DNA of 20,030 nucleotides from CAZAGT01 sp964484515 (lineage in GTDB: Bacteria > Desulfobacterota > DSM-4660 > Desulfatiglandales > HGW-15), in NCBI GenBank assembly GCA_964484515.1, contig CAZAGT010000050.1, positions 1-20,030 of the forward strand, in the 5' to 3' direction. Position 1 is the stretch's first letter, and every line of letters starts with the position of its first letter. The translations under genes and the position numbers were made by a program. The notes beneath the pieces were generated by a model. That model did not search any database, was not told the DNA's origin, and was given only the letters and a program-made list of their open reading frames with translations. Shown here piece by piece: positions 1 through 8,254 of the stretch.

Positions 1-36
1 GGTAGCGCCTTACACCGAGACCTCGCACTCAATTCC

Positions 37-66
37 TCGTTTTTGAAAAGAGACCTCCATGACCGG
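37..66 (-). repeat. Copy A of a ~30-bp dispersed inverted repeat
   Basis: Read on the minus strand, this segment matches 19937-19967 on the plus strand at 28 of 31 aligned positions (two substitutions, one single-base indel). The shared core is CATGG[A/G]GGTCTCTTTTCAA. It lies downstream of the mlaE stop, in a 151-bp stretch with no convincing gene. A 42-codon minus-strand frame ending at position 10 runs through it, but the second copy has an indel in this frame, so conservation looks nucleotide-level rather than peptide-level. Function unknown. Confidence 0.5.
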
Positions 67-151
67 ACGGACCAAATGAAAAAAGGTTTCAAGAATCAAA
101 ATGTTACGATTGGGCAATGGCGGGAAATTCACTCCCACGGCTTCACCGAAC

Positions 152-1342
152 CTAGAACCCGAGGACGTCGCACATGACCGTAATCACGGCGGTGGCAATG
201 ATGATGCTCACAATACCGGTGACCACCGCCGACGTGGTCGCATCGCCCACCGCCGACGCACTCCGACCGCACCGCATGCCCCGCAGGCAGCCGGACAGGG
301 CCACGAGGATACCGAAGACAAAACTGTGGAATAGCCCCACCCAGAGATGACGCAGATCAATCGCCGCTTTGGTTTGGGTGTAGTATTCCATCGCACTGAT
401 GTCGAGCATGGTCACACCGACGATAAGACCGCCGATGACGCCCATAAGGTCCGCATACAGACAGAGGAATGGCATCATCAGGGTGAGGGCGAGCATTCGC
501 GGTAATACGAGGAATTCCATCGGAGAGATTCCCAAGGTCTTGAGGGCATCGATCTCCTCGTTGACCTGCATTGTGCCCAACTCGGCTGCGAAGGCGGCAC
601 CGGTGCGCCCCGCCATGATGATGCCCGTCATGATGGCTCCCATCACACGGACGATGGCGATGCCGACGAGGTCTGCGACATAGATCTGAGCGCCGAACAT
701 TCTTAGCTGCACGGCGCCTACAAAGGCGAGAATCAGCCCCACAAGGACGCTGATGAGGGTGACAATCGGCAGGGCCTCCACGCCGCTCGTCTGGAGAATC
801 GAAACCAGGTCCGAGCGCTGGAAGCGGGCCTTCCCTGCGAGCATCCTCGTAAAGGCGACGGCCGCCTCCCCCAGAAACTCAAGCATATCAGCCGCCGAGC
901 CGAGAAACGCCAGAGCATGGGAGCCAATCCTTGCGAAAAACGGTTCGGTCTCGGATGGCGGACCTTTCTTTTCGGGAACAGCCAAAGCCAGCCTCAATAA
1001 GCGCTGGACGCCCATTGGGAGCCCTTCACCAGTCACACGTATATCTCGTTGGGACGATTCGCGAAAGACCTTGATCAGAAAGGTCAGCAGGTTGCTATCC
1101 CATCCCTGCAGTGCCCGGGAGTCGAAGGTGATCTCGATCACTCGTGGTCCTGCCTCGAGTTCCCTTTGGATCTCGTCGATCGAAGGGGAGGGACCATCGA
1201 TCTTCCAGCTGCCAAAAAGTTTGACCAGGAGGATGTCAGCCGACGGACGACTGACGCTCACCGCGCACCGTGCTGCGTCTTTTTCTGCTGAGGCTTCCAC
1301 ATTCATAGGTTCAACAGCCGCACCCGACCGCTCATTCTGCAA
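152..1342 (-). CDS. mlaE: MlaE-family ABC transporter permease with N-terminal STAS (MlaB-like) domain
   Basis: This is the inner-membrane permease of an Mla-type ABC transporter, which moves phospholipid between inner and outer membranes. Residues ~25-130 form a STAS-like domain, the role played by the separate MlaB in E. coli. Residues ~165-396 are the MlaE permease with several membrane spans and the family block around AGRTGAAFAAELGTM, followed by EEIDALKTLGISP and a conserved LPR. Position 1342 is a TTG, preceded by a GGAAGA-type ribosome site and overlapping the last 11 bases of mlaA, which suggests translational coupling. An ATG at 1306 is the alternative start and would still keep the STAS domain. 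No MlaF, MlaD or MlaC is visible; they may lie left of the window or elsewhere. The family call is firm; the exact start is less so. Confidence 0.93.
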   Translation of the reverse strand: MQNERSGAAVEPMNVEASAEKDAARCAVSVSRPSADILLVKLFGSWKIDGPSPSIDEIQRELEAGPRVIEITFDSRALQGWDSNLLTFLIKVFRESSQRDIRVTGEGLPMGVQRLLRLALAVPEKKGPPSETEPFFARIGSHALAFLGSAADMLEFLGEAAVAFTRMLAGKARFQRSDLVSILQTSGVEALPIVTLISVLVGLILAFVGAVQLRMFGAQIYVADLVGIAIVRVMGAIMTGIIMAGRTGAAFAAELGTMQVNEEIDALKTLGISPMEFLVLPRMLALTLMMPFLCLYADLMGVIGGLIVGVTMLDISAMEYYTQTKAAIDLRHLWVGLFHSFVFGILVALSGCLRGMRCGRSASAVGDATTSAVVTGIVSIIIATAVITVMCDVLGF

Positions 1343-2216
1343 TCAGATTCTTCCGGTACTGATAATAGGCATCTCTCACTGCGATGTAAGGATCCAAGGC
1401 AGCCTCCTTGAGGTCCTCGTACTCCCCGATCTGAAGCGACGTCTCATTCACCAAATCGACGCCCTTAATGGTGAACCACTCCGCCAAATCGAAGCTTACA
1501 TAGGTAACCGGATCAAGGAAACGATCCCCCGCCCACCCGACGAAGTCTGTTGCCGTATAGGGACCCAGAAGCGGCCAATTCATGTAAAAACCGGGCGGCA
1601 CCCCCCACACGGCCAAGGTTTGGCCGAAATCCTCCTGGTGTTTCTTCAGTTCCAGGCTGTGAGTCGCCACATCCAGGAAGCCGGCCATGCCGATCGTGGA
1701 ATTCACGAAGAACCGCACAAACTCGTCACTGAACGACTGCGGCTTCCCTTGCAGAATACAATTGACGATTCGGATGGGACCCGCAAGGTTGTCAAAGAAG
1801 TTCCTGATGCCGACGCGGATCGGTTCAGGCAATACAAACCGATACCCTTCTGCGATAGGCTTGAAGAAGTAGAAGTAAAGCTTGTCGTTAAACCAGAAAA
1901 AGGCTCGGTTGACCGGCTCGAGTGGATCGGCGATTTGATCGATCTCCGCTTCGAAATCGTCAAAATCATCGAAATCCTCAAGCTCCTCTTCCTCCGGCGC
2001 GCCCAAGGCGGCATCGCTGGCGATCGGCTCGGATCCCTGGTCCGTGTCCTCTTGGAGCCGTGCAAATAGGGGTGGCGTCGCAGCGGCATCAGGTCCGGGG
2101 GCATCAGGAGCGACCTGAACCGAGGAGCACCCCGTGAGTCCGGCTGCCCCGATAAGAAGCGCTCCAAGAAACAGCCCCGCAACCCATGCATCGATAAACC
2201 GTTCAGAAAGACTCAT
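1332..2216 (-). CDS. mlaA: MlaA/VacJ outer-membrane lipoprotein
   Basis: This outer-membrane lipoprotein removes misplaced phospholipid from the outer leaflet and passes it to the Mla pathway. The 294-aa product starts with a signal peptide and the lipobox LTGC (Cys at about residue 30). A low-complexity acidic linker rich in Glu, Asp and Phe follows (about residues 73-93), and then the MlaA core from DPLEPVNRAFFWFNDKLY through GIRNFFDNL and the conserved GPYTATD region near the C terminus. The ATG at 2216 has a GAGG ribosome site four bases upstream. The 3' end overlaps mlaE by 11 bases, so the two are probably co-translated. The acidic linker between lipobox and core is longer than I expect for the family. 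A candidate promoter is at 2633-2662. Confidence 0.95.
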   Translation of the reverse strand: MSLSERFIDAWVAGLFLGALLIGAAGLTGCSSVQVAPDAPGPDAAATPPLFARLQEDTDQGSEPIASDAALGAPEEEELEDFDDFDDFEAEIDQIADPLEPVNRAFFWFNDKLYFYFFKPIAEGYRFVLPEPIRVGIRNFFDNLAGPIRIVNCILQGKPQSFSDEFVRFFVNSTIGMAGFLDVATHSLELKKHQEDFGQTLAVWGVPPGFYMNWPLLGPYTATDFVGWAGDRFLDPVTYVSFDLAEWFTIKGVDLVNETSLQIGEYEDLKEAALDPYIAVRDAYYQYRKNLIAE

Positions 2217-2301
2217 ACCGCCTCAACATCCCACATATCCGATGGAGCCTTCACCCACACACTGGCGATTACTTACGAGACTGTCGAAAAACCGGCTACA
2301 G

Positions 2302-2519
2302 AGAGGCTGATGGAAAATGCCCAGACGCAAGGCCTCCGAAATCCCGAGGAACGAGGCGTTATGGATTCCACCGTTTGAGGTTTGAGGTTGGAGGCATATA
2401 GGAAAGCATCTAAAGAGCCTTATCTTTCCTTTCCTTGATCCTCGCGCCTCGTGCCTTTTGGAACACCGCATTAACGAGGGATAAGGGTAACGCTGCGGAT
2501 GGGCGTTTTCCGACAGCCT
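2302..2519. mobile_element. MITE-like non-coding element with imperfect terminal inverted repeats
   Basis: The left end (2303-2332, beginning GAGGCTGATGGAAAATGCCC) and the reverse complement of the right end (2491-2520, beginning GAGGCTGTCGGAAAACGCCC) agree at about 23 of 30 positions. Inside, ACGAGGCG near 2350 is mirrored by CGCCTCGT near 2450. The hexamer CTACAG occurs just outside both ends (2296-2301 and 2520-2525), as a target-site duplication would. A degenerate third copy of the end sequence lies just outside at 2278-2296. There is no ORF of note, so any mobility would need a transposase in trans. It fills most of the 563-bp gap between the M48 gene and mlaA; that gap holds no gene. 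Confidence 0.6.
2374..2394. repeat. Three tandem 7-bp units inside the MITE-like element
   Basis: TTTGAGG, TTTGAGG and TTGGAGG follow each other without gaps in the centre of the inverted-repeat element. The array is short and its role unknown. Confidence 0.6.
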
Positions 2520-2632
2520 CTACAGGGCCATGAACTCCTCCGGTCGCGATCGACCGCCGACCAGCCGACCGAAGAGGGCGCTCCCGAAAGGCAGCGGAAG
2601 TGCCCGAATCGGCTTCACTTTTGACAACTATT

Positions 2633-2662
2633 ATCATACATCGTCCACCGGCCTTTGTTCAA
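2633..2662 (-). promoter_or_regulatory. Candidate sigma-70 promoter reading towards mlaA
   Basis: On the minus strand a -35 box TTGAAC (2657-2662) and a -10 box TATGAT (2633-2638) are separated by 18 bp. The start point would be near 2626, about 410 bases upstream of mlaA, with the MITE-like element inside the leader. This is read from sequence only; 4/6 and 5/6 matches to consensus. Confidence 0.4.
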
Positions 2663-2731
2663 GGGCATTCTCCAACGCCAATCGGAGGCGAGGCCTCCAA
2701 CTTATAAAGAGATAGTAGGTCGAACCCGACA

Positions 2732-2752
2732 CAGACGGGCAAGTCCTGTCTG
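2732..2752 (-). terminator. Hairpin downstream of the M48 gene, possible weak terminator
   Basis: CAGAC and GTCTG form a stem with a further GG/CC pair inside, about 30 bases past the M48 stop codon. No T-run follows on the minus strand, so intrinsic termination is doubtful. Confidence 0.25.
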
Positions 2753-2779
2753 CGATGGTTGGGCCGAGCGTGGTAGGAG

Positions 2780-4405
2780 TTATTGGGGAGCGTTGCTTTG
2801 GCGGGGTTGCACTTTGATGCGAATGCTCTTAGGTTGATAGGGTTGTCGAATCGGAATCTTGATCAGCTGACCTTCAGCAAGGCTCATATCGACTGAAAGG
2901 CCGTTCATGAGCGCGGTCCTCTCCACGCTCCATACGCCGTCGACACGCCTCAGCAGTACGCTTAGACTCTCGCCTCGGTGGGCGGGTATGATCCGTAGGC
3001 GTGCCTCCATAATCTCGAAACGATCCGTCGACGATAGGGGTACAAAGCTCTGCACCGCGTCGGTAAAGATGCCGCGATAGCTGCTAAACCGAAGCATGGG
3101 GCTCAAGCCCATGATCTGGTACACGAGGCCACGATGGGCGATCCACGTCAGATCGAGACCCAGCTGACCCTCGGGGGTCTGCACCTTGACAAAGCTCCTG
3201 ACCGCCGGAAGCCTGCCGATGACGGTGACTTCCTTGGCCGCAAGGAGATCCAGGTCCATCTGCTTGTCGAGTGCTTCCGCAACAATGAGGGGATCCTCGC
3301 CTATCCCGGCAATCAGGAGGATGAGCAAGGCATCCTCCGTGGGGGCCTGCGTGATGACGAAATAGCGGGTGTTCAGCGTGCGCCACCGCGGAGGCACACG
3401 CAAAGCGAAATCGAAGTCCGGATGGAGAAACCACCCGTCCTGAAAGAGGCCCTGAGCAGGATCATCGCCGATCAACAACCCGTCGAAGCGAGACAGGAAG
3501 TCGTTCCGATCCCGGGTAACCGTGCCGAGAGGGGCGACGGCGAGTCGGTCTGCATAGAGGGAGGTGTCCATGACCCTCACGGGTGTCGAAGGGTGTGTAG
3601 CGAAGAAACTGTTGAGTCGTGGTTTTTCTGAACGCAGAGCTTCTTCGCGCTCAAGGGTCTCTAAAAAGGTCGAAATACCGATCGGATTCCAACCTGAATC
3701 GGCCGCGATTTCCTGCCCCACGCGATCGGCCTCACGTTCCTGGCTACGGCTGTAGGGCGCAAGCACGAGATTGGCTGCGCTCTGGCCCAGTCCCGCCACC
3801 TCTTTGCCGAGCGAAGGGACGAACAAACCGGTTGCCAGGCCCGCAATGCCGGTCAGAATCGTAATCGGAGCGGTTGCGGCCGCGGCAGTCATTCGTTGAG
3901 CGGCATGGCGAGCCTCTACGTGCGCGATTTCATGGGCAATCACGCCTGCGAGCTCATCCTCCGAATTTACGAAGGGAAGCAAGCCGCGTGACACGTATAC
4001 ATGCCCGCTGGGCAAAGCAAACGCGTTCGGCTCGTCCATGTCGATGATCCGAAAGGTGTAATCGACATCACGACGGGGAGCATGTTCAACCAAACGACGT
4101 CCGACAGCATCCACGTACTTGGCTGCTGCCCAGGGCTCGCTGACCACCCCGAGGCCTTTTTCAATCTTGCGCGCCTGTTGGGCCCCAATCTCTTTCTCTT
4201 TTTCGACCGATATGAGCACGAACTCGGGTTGACCGCTGACCGGGTTCAGGGCACAGCCCTGCGCGAGTAACCCTAGAATGACGGCTCCCTTGAGCAAAAA
4301 GGATGTCAGCGAGCGAACCGATCCGCGGCGTGACGAAGGATGATGACCTTCCAGAACAGAATATACGAGGCGCGGAATTGAGAAAGACAGAGCCCTACTC
4401 ATCAT
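2780..4405 (-). CDS. M48-family zinc metalloprotease lipoprotein with LysM-like C terminus
   Basis: This is a periplasmic, membrane-anchored M48 peptidase of the BepA/LoiP type, a class that handles quality control of outer-membrane proteins. In the 541-aa product the lipobox LLAQGC puts the lipidated Cys at residue 51, after an unusually long leader, so the start may be over-extended; no better start codon is present closer to the lipobox. The zinc motif HEIAH is at residues 158-162, and the third ligand is Glu225 in EREAD. THPST near residue 271 is also typical. After ~300 residues a C-terminal half of unknown fold follows. It ends at ~470-520 in a LysM-like segment (TALMNGLS, then LAEGQLIKIP), suggesting peptidoglycan contact. 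It is the upstream member of the minus-strand envelope block. Confidence 0.9.
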   Translation of the reverse strand: MMSRALSFSIPRLVYSVLEGHHPSSRRGSVRSLTSFLLKGAVILGLLAQGCALNPVSGQPEFVLISVEKEKEIGAQQARKIEKGLGVVSEPWAAAKYVDAVGRRLVEHAPRRDVDYTFRIIDMDEPNAFALPSGHVYVSRGLLPFVNSEDELAGVIAHEIAHVEARHAAQRMTAAAATAPITILTGIAGLATGLFVPSLGKEVAGLGQSAANLVLAPYSRSQEREADRVGQEIAADSGWNPIGISTFLETLEREEALRSEKPRLNSFFATHPSTPVRVMDTSLYADRLAVAPLGTVTRDRNDFLSRFDGLLIGDDPAQGLFQDGWFLHPDFDFALRVPPRWRTLNTRYFVITQAPTEDALLILLIAGIGEDPLIVAEALDKQMDLDLLAAKEVTVIGRLPAVRSFVKVQTPEGQLGLDLTWIAHRGLVYQIMGLSPMLRFSSYRGIFTDAVQSFVPLSSTDRFEIMEARLRIIPAHRGESLSVLLRRVDGVWSVERTALMNGLSVDMSLAEGQLIKIPIRQPYQPKSIRIKVQPRQSNAPQ

Positions 4406-4439
4406 GTTTTTGGTGCCATTTGCGCTTCTTCGATGGTTA

Positions 4440-4468
4440 TTGATTGCACTATGTTTGAGATGTATAAT
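4440..4468 (+). promoter_or_regulatory. Strong sigma-70 promoter for the RND-led operon
   Basis: A -35 box TTGATT (4440-4445) and a perfect -10 box TATAAT (4463-4468) are separated by 17 bp. The predicted start near 4475 leaves a leader of about 175 bases before the RND gene. It sits in the divergent region between the M48 gene and the RND operon, and the AT-rich core may also serve the minus strand. Confidence 0.7.
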
Positions 4469-4652
4469 ATAAGATTAAGCATTTGCGCTCGACACGCTAT
4501 TGTGTCTCAGCAATTTGAGACGCGTGTTTCGGCGTTTGAAGTTTTCTAGAGCATTCTCTGTCCCTAAGTATTTATTGGGCCCTGAGAAATACGATTCCGT
4601 TCACGGTTTGACGCAAAAAGGGATGCCTCCTCCATATTGAGACGATCCTCGT

Positions 4653-7415
4653 TTGCAGGACCTATTTGAGGCCGATCCATTCTGGCCGAATGCCCGGCAA
4701 ATCACGTTGCAGCAAGAAAATCTTATCGGAAGTGTAGTCAAGAACGGCCTCCTCGGCAAGCTCTCGCGTCTTGTTTCCGTCTCGCCCGGGCTGGTTATCG
4801 GGTGCGGTCTCGTCTTGGCTTTGCTATCCGCCCTCTACGCATTCCTCTTTCTCCGACTGAACACCGATCAAAATCGGCTGGTTTCCTCCAGGGTGCCCTT
4901 CTTCAAGACCTACCTCGAACACGTACGAAACTTCGGTGACCAGGAATATCTCTTCATCGTTATTCGCTCCCGCAACACGCCGGAAGGGAAGGAAAGGGCG
5001 ATTGCATTTGCGGAGAAGATGGCGCAACGGCTGCGCAAACACCCGCATTTGATCCAGGCGATCTACTATCGAATCTCGGCAGCCGACTTTGGGGATAAGG
5101 CCCTGATGTTCGCCTCGCCTGAGGAAGCCCGGGTCCTCACGGACACCTTCATCTCCCTAAGTCCCCATTTGAACGCCTGGCTCAAGGACGGCAGCCTGGC
5201 GGGACTTATCGATCAGGGTGCCAGCCTCCTGGCCAACCCCCAGGGCGGCCTCACTGAACTAGATCCGGCGATGGGTCGCCAGGCCCTCGATTTACTTGGG
5301 GCGTTTGTCAAAAACATCGATCGGACGATTGCGGGCGAAGAATCCCTTCCGACCGTTTTCGATCTAGAGGAGACAAGGACCGAGTACTTCTTCACGAAGA
5401 ACGGCCGGCTCCTGATCATGCGCCTGCTCCCGGCCAAGGATTTCAGCACCCTGGATGTCATCGGAAAACCTCTCAGGGTGGTGCGCGAGGCGCTCTCGGC
5501 CACACGCAGTGAGTATCCGGATGTCGAAGCTGGCCTCACGGGAAGGCCGGTGCTTCAGGCTGATGAGATGCTCACTACGGATAAGGATATGACCCGGGCG
5601 GCCATGATTGCGGTCATCTTGGTGGGCCTCCTCTTCATGCTTGTCCTGCACGGCTGGCTGCGCCCCCTGCTGGTTCTTATCTCCCTGGTGTTGGCTATTG
5701 CATGGACCTTCGGTTTCGCCACGTTGACGATCCGTGAGTTGAACCTGCTGTCGATGGTCTTTACACTCGTCCTGGTGGGGATCGGGGTCGACTTCGGCGT
5801 CCACATCGTCATGCGTTATGTCGAGGCAACCAAGAAGGGGCTCGGCGTGGAGGAGGCAATTCGGACGGCCCTGCTCAAAACCGGACCTAGTGTCATCCTC
5901 GGTGCCGCGACCTCGGTGTCCGCTTTCTTTTCCGTGCTCGGTTCCGACATCCTCGGGGTGGCGGAGTTAGGGCTTATCGGGGGAGCGGGGATCCTCCTGT
6001 GCCTGCTCGCCATGCTGACCGTTCTCCCGGCCCTGCTCCTGACCGCCGGGAGGAAGAACCTGTTTCCCTCGTCACAGCCGCGGGTCGTCGCCATGCCGAT
6101 CCTCGAGCGCGTCTCGGCACGCCCGCGCCGTTTGCTCGTCCTCCTGACCGTCGTAAGCCTCGTGGGCTTGCCCGGCCTACTCAAGATTCGATTCAACTAT
6201 AATCTGCTCGAGCTTCAAGCTCGTGGATTGGAATCCGTCTCCTATGAGCGACTCCTGCTGAAGGCCTCGGACGAATCCACCTGGTATGCCATCTTGACCG
6301 CTGGGAACCTCAAAGAGACGGCGAAGTTGGTCCAAAGGCTCGAGAAGATACCAAGCGTCGGGACGGTGGATAGCATCTTGGATATTATCCCGAAGGGGCA
6401 GGCAGAAAAGGCAGCCCTTTATCGGGAGGCCGCCAAGGCCTTAGATGCCATCTCACCGAGTGCTGTGGTGCCTGGGGATCCGAATCCGGATGCCCTGATT
6501 CAGGCCCTCGGCAACCTCGAAGGCGCCCTCGAGGAGCTGGAAGAAAAATTGTTTTCGGCTGGCGCCGGTGCCGAATTGGCCTCGCTCGACGAAAGCCTTA
6601 AACACATCAACAACGCTCGCGAGCAGCTTACGGAATACCCGCAGCGGGCCCTCCGGTTGACCACCCTCCAAAGACGGATGCGTGAAGATATCCTGAAGTC
6701 CGTGGAGAAGGCCAGGCGATGGCTTGATGCGAAATCCGTCGAGCCGGGCGACCTCCCGCCCTCACTCAGGCACATCTACGTTGGGAAAAACGGGCGAAAC
6801 CAAATCAAGGTGGCCCCGCGCGAAGATGTCTGGGACTTTAAAAAGCTCGCACGGTTTGTTTCAGATCTTCGCGCGGTCGACCCCAATGTCAGCGGCGTTC
6901 CGGTCAGCGTGCTCGAATCTGCGCGTCTGACGCACCGGACCTTTTTGACCGCCGCGCTCTTGACGGTTGCGCTGGTAAGCCTTATTCTCTGGCTGTACTC
7001 ACGGTCCCTTGCCTATGTGGCTCTGACCCTACTTCCCTTGGGGGTAGGTATACTGTGGCTTTTGGAGCTGATGGGTTGGATCGGCTTGAACTTCAATCTG
7101 GCTAATTTTTTTGGTGTCCCGGTCCTTATCGCCATTGGTGTTCACGGCGGAGTCCACCTTCTTGCGCGCTGGAGAGAGACCAACGGCCGTGGAGATCTTT
7201 TCGGTACCAGCACACCGACTGCCGTAGCCTTGAGCTTCGCAACGACGATGATCGGTTTTGGTGGTCTTCTTTTTGCGCATCATCGGGGGCTGGCCAGTCT
7301 TGGGACCGTGATGGTACTCGGCTCTTTTACCAGTGTCCTGGCCTGTCTTTTGGTCCTTCCGGCGGCCTTGAAACTTCTCAACCATCACGCCTCACGCTCA
7401 CGGAGTGAATCGTAG
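4653..7415 (+). CDS. RND/MMPL-family lipid exporter (HpnN- or BstA-like)
   Basis: This is an inner-membrane RND-superfamily transporter of the MMPL/HpnN kind, whose members move hydrophobic lipids such as hopanoids, sterols or mycolates. The 920-aa duplicated architecture has TM1 at ~42-68, a large periplasmic domain, a five-helix bundle at ~315-480 and another helix near 500. A second periplasmic domain follows, with a probable coiled coil at ~610-690, and a final bundle at ~770-910. The first half carries the family's buried acid in GVDFGVH (near residue 378). The equivalent place in the second half reads GVHGGVH, so its Asp is missing. An in-frame stop at 4638 forces a start at or after the TTG at 4653, which lacks a good ribosome site; TTG at 4707 is possible. 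The downstream partners point to a BstA-like role. Confidence 0.88.
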   Translation: MQDLFEADPFWPNARQITLQQENLIGSVVKNGLLGKLSRLVSVSPGLVIGCGLVLALLSALYAFLFLRLNTDQNRLVSSRVPFFKTYLEHVRNFGDQEYLFIVIRSRNTPEGKERAIAFAEKMAQRLRKHPHLIQAIYYRISAADFGDKALMFASPEEARVLTDTFISLSPHLNAWLKDGSLAGLIDQGASLLANPQGGLTELDPAMGRQALDLLGAFVKNIDRTIAGEESLPTVFDLEETRTEYFFTKNGRLLIMRLLPAKDFSTLDVIGKPLRVVREALSATRSEYPDVEAGLTGRPVLQADEMLTTDKDMTRAAMIAVILVGLLFMLVLHGWLRPLLVLISLVLAIAWTFGFATLTIRELNLLSMVFTLVLVGIGVDFGVHIVMRYVEATKKGLGVEEAIRTALLKTGPSVILGAATSVSAFFSVLGSDILGVAELGLIGGAGILLCLLAMLTVLPALLLTAGRKNLFPSSQPRVVAMPILERVSARPRRLLVLLTVVSLVGLPGLLKIRFNYNLLELQARGLESVSYERLLLKASDESTWYAILTAGNLKETAKLVQRLEKIPSVGTVDSILDIIPKGQAEKAALYREAAKALDAISPSAVVPGDPNPDALIQALGNLEGALEELEEKLFSAGAGAELASLDESLKHINNAREQLTEYPQRALRLTTLQRRMREDILKSVEKARRWLDAKSVEPGDLPPSLRHIYVGKNGRNQIKVAPREDVWDFKKLARFVSDLRAVDPNVSGVPVSVLESARLTHRTFLTAALLTVALVSLILWLYSRSLAYVALTLLPLGVGILWLLELMGWIGLNFNLANFFGVPVLIAIGVHGGVHLLARWRETNGRGDLFGTSTPTAVALSFATTMIGFGGLLFAHHRGLASLGTVMVLGSFTSVLACLLVLPAALKLLNHHASRSRSES

Positions 7416-7420
7416 CTAAA

Positions 7421-8254
7421 ATGCGGCGCACCTTTTTCATCTGCCTGTTTTTTCTCTTCGCACTGAGTCGACCGCAACTTGCAGCGGCTGTCGACGGCAT
7501 TGCTTTTGCGATCATTCAACCCGGCCAACCGGGAACGCCTGAGGAGGCTCAGCCTGTCATGGACGAGCTGGCCGTCTATCTGGGAGAAAGACTGGGAACA
7601 AAATCACCCCTGCGTGGGACCTATTTCAATGATCTGAAAGAGGCCCTTGCATTTGTCGAGCGCACGCCTCCCAAGTGGGCAATCGTAAGTCTCGATTTTT
7701 TTGCCGAAGAAGGCACCCGCCTGAATTTGACGCCCATCGCGTCTACGCGACCCAGTGGATTCGACAAAGACATCTGGCGGCTGGCTGTGCATCGGGATGC
7801 GCCGGACGGTTGGCAGACGCTTCAAGGCAAGGCCTGGGGCACCATGCTCTTCGACCAGCGAGCCGCAGCCTGCCTCGCGTTTGGAAAAAGTCCTGACGCT
7901 CTTCCCTTTCGTCTCGTTGGGACATTTCGTCCCCTCAAGGCCCTGCGTGCCACCGCGCGCGGGAAAGGGGCGGGTGTCGTGTTGGATCGGATGCAGTACG
8001 AGGCGATGAAATCGCTACCCTTGGCTAGCAAGATCAAGATCATCCATACCAGCGCTGAACTCCCGACCAGCCCGGTCGTCTCCTTTGGCTCCCCTGACGA
8101 CTTCATCCGCAAGCTGGCCGAAGTGCTCCTGAAAATGAAGGACGATCCGGAGGCAGGTCAACTTTTGCAGCTTTTGATGACCACTGGATTTGGTCCGCCG
8201 GACCCGGCCTTGTCCACAGTGAGTTTGGGACCGAATGGGGAATGCACGCCCTAA
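7421..8254 (+). CDS. PhnD-like periplasmic substrate-binding protein (BstB-like candidate)
   Basis: This 277-aa exported protein has a signal peptide (about residues 1-23, ending LAAA). Its body has the pattern of the phosphate/phosphonate (PhnD) type of ABC substrate-binding protein: an early FAIIQP strand, a TPEEAQPVMDELAVYLGERL helix and an alternating two-lobe arrangement. No ABC ATPase or permease is encoded nearby. It starts five bases after the RND stop and overlaps the next gene by 20 bases, so it belongs to the RND operon. In the Methylococcus BstABC sterol system, as I recall it, BstB is a periplasmic binding protein of this fold that works with an RND transporter rather than an ABC importer. 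The ligand here is unknown. There is no clear ribosome site, which fits coupling to the gene upstream. Confidence 0.75.
   Translation: MRRTFFICLFFLFALSRPQLAAAVDGIAFAIIQPGQPGTPEEAQPVMDELAVYLGERLGTKSPLRGTYFNDLKEALAFVERTPPKWAIVSLDFFAEEGTRLNLTPIASTRPSGFDKDIWRLAVHRDAPDGWQTLQGKAWGTMLFDQRAAACLAFGKSPDALPFRLVGTFRPLKALRATARGKGAGVVLDRMQYEAMKSLPLASKIKIIHTSAELPTSPVVSFGSPDDFIRKLAEVLLKMKDDPEAGQLLQLLMTTGFGPPDPALSTVSLGPNGECTP

Noticed and set aside
10..138. 42-codon minus-strand frame after mlaE
   Set aside because: No ribosome site or family signal, and the repeat copy it contains carries a frame-breaking indel in the other copy.
753..2069. 438-codon plus-strand frame
   Set aside because: It is antisense to mlaE and mlaA, both firmly identified by family motifs, and its translation shows no recognisable domain.
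4411..4427. TGGCAC upstream of the M48 gene as a sigma-54 promoter
   Set aside because: No TTGC at the required spacing on the minus strand.
7421..8254. Phosphonate ABC importer binding protein
   Set aside because: No ABC ATPase or permease is nearby, and the tight linkage to an RND exporter and a TPR lipoprotein fits a Bst-like role better.
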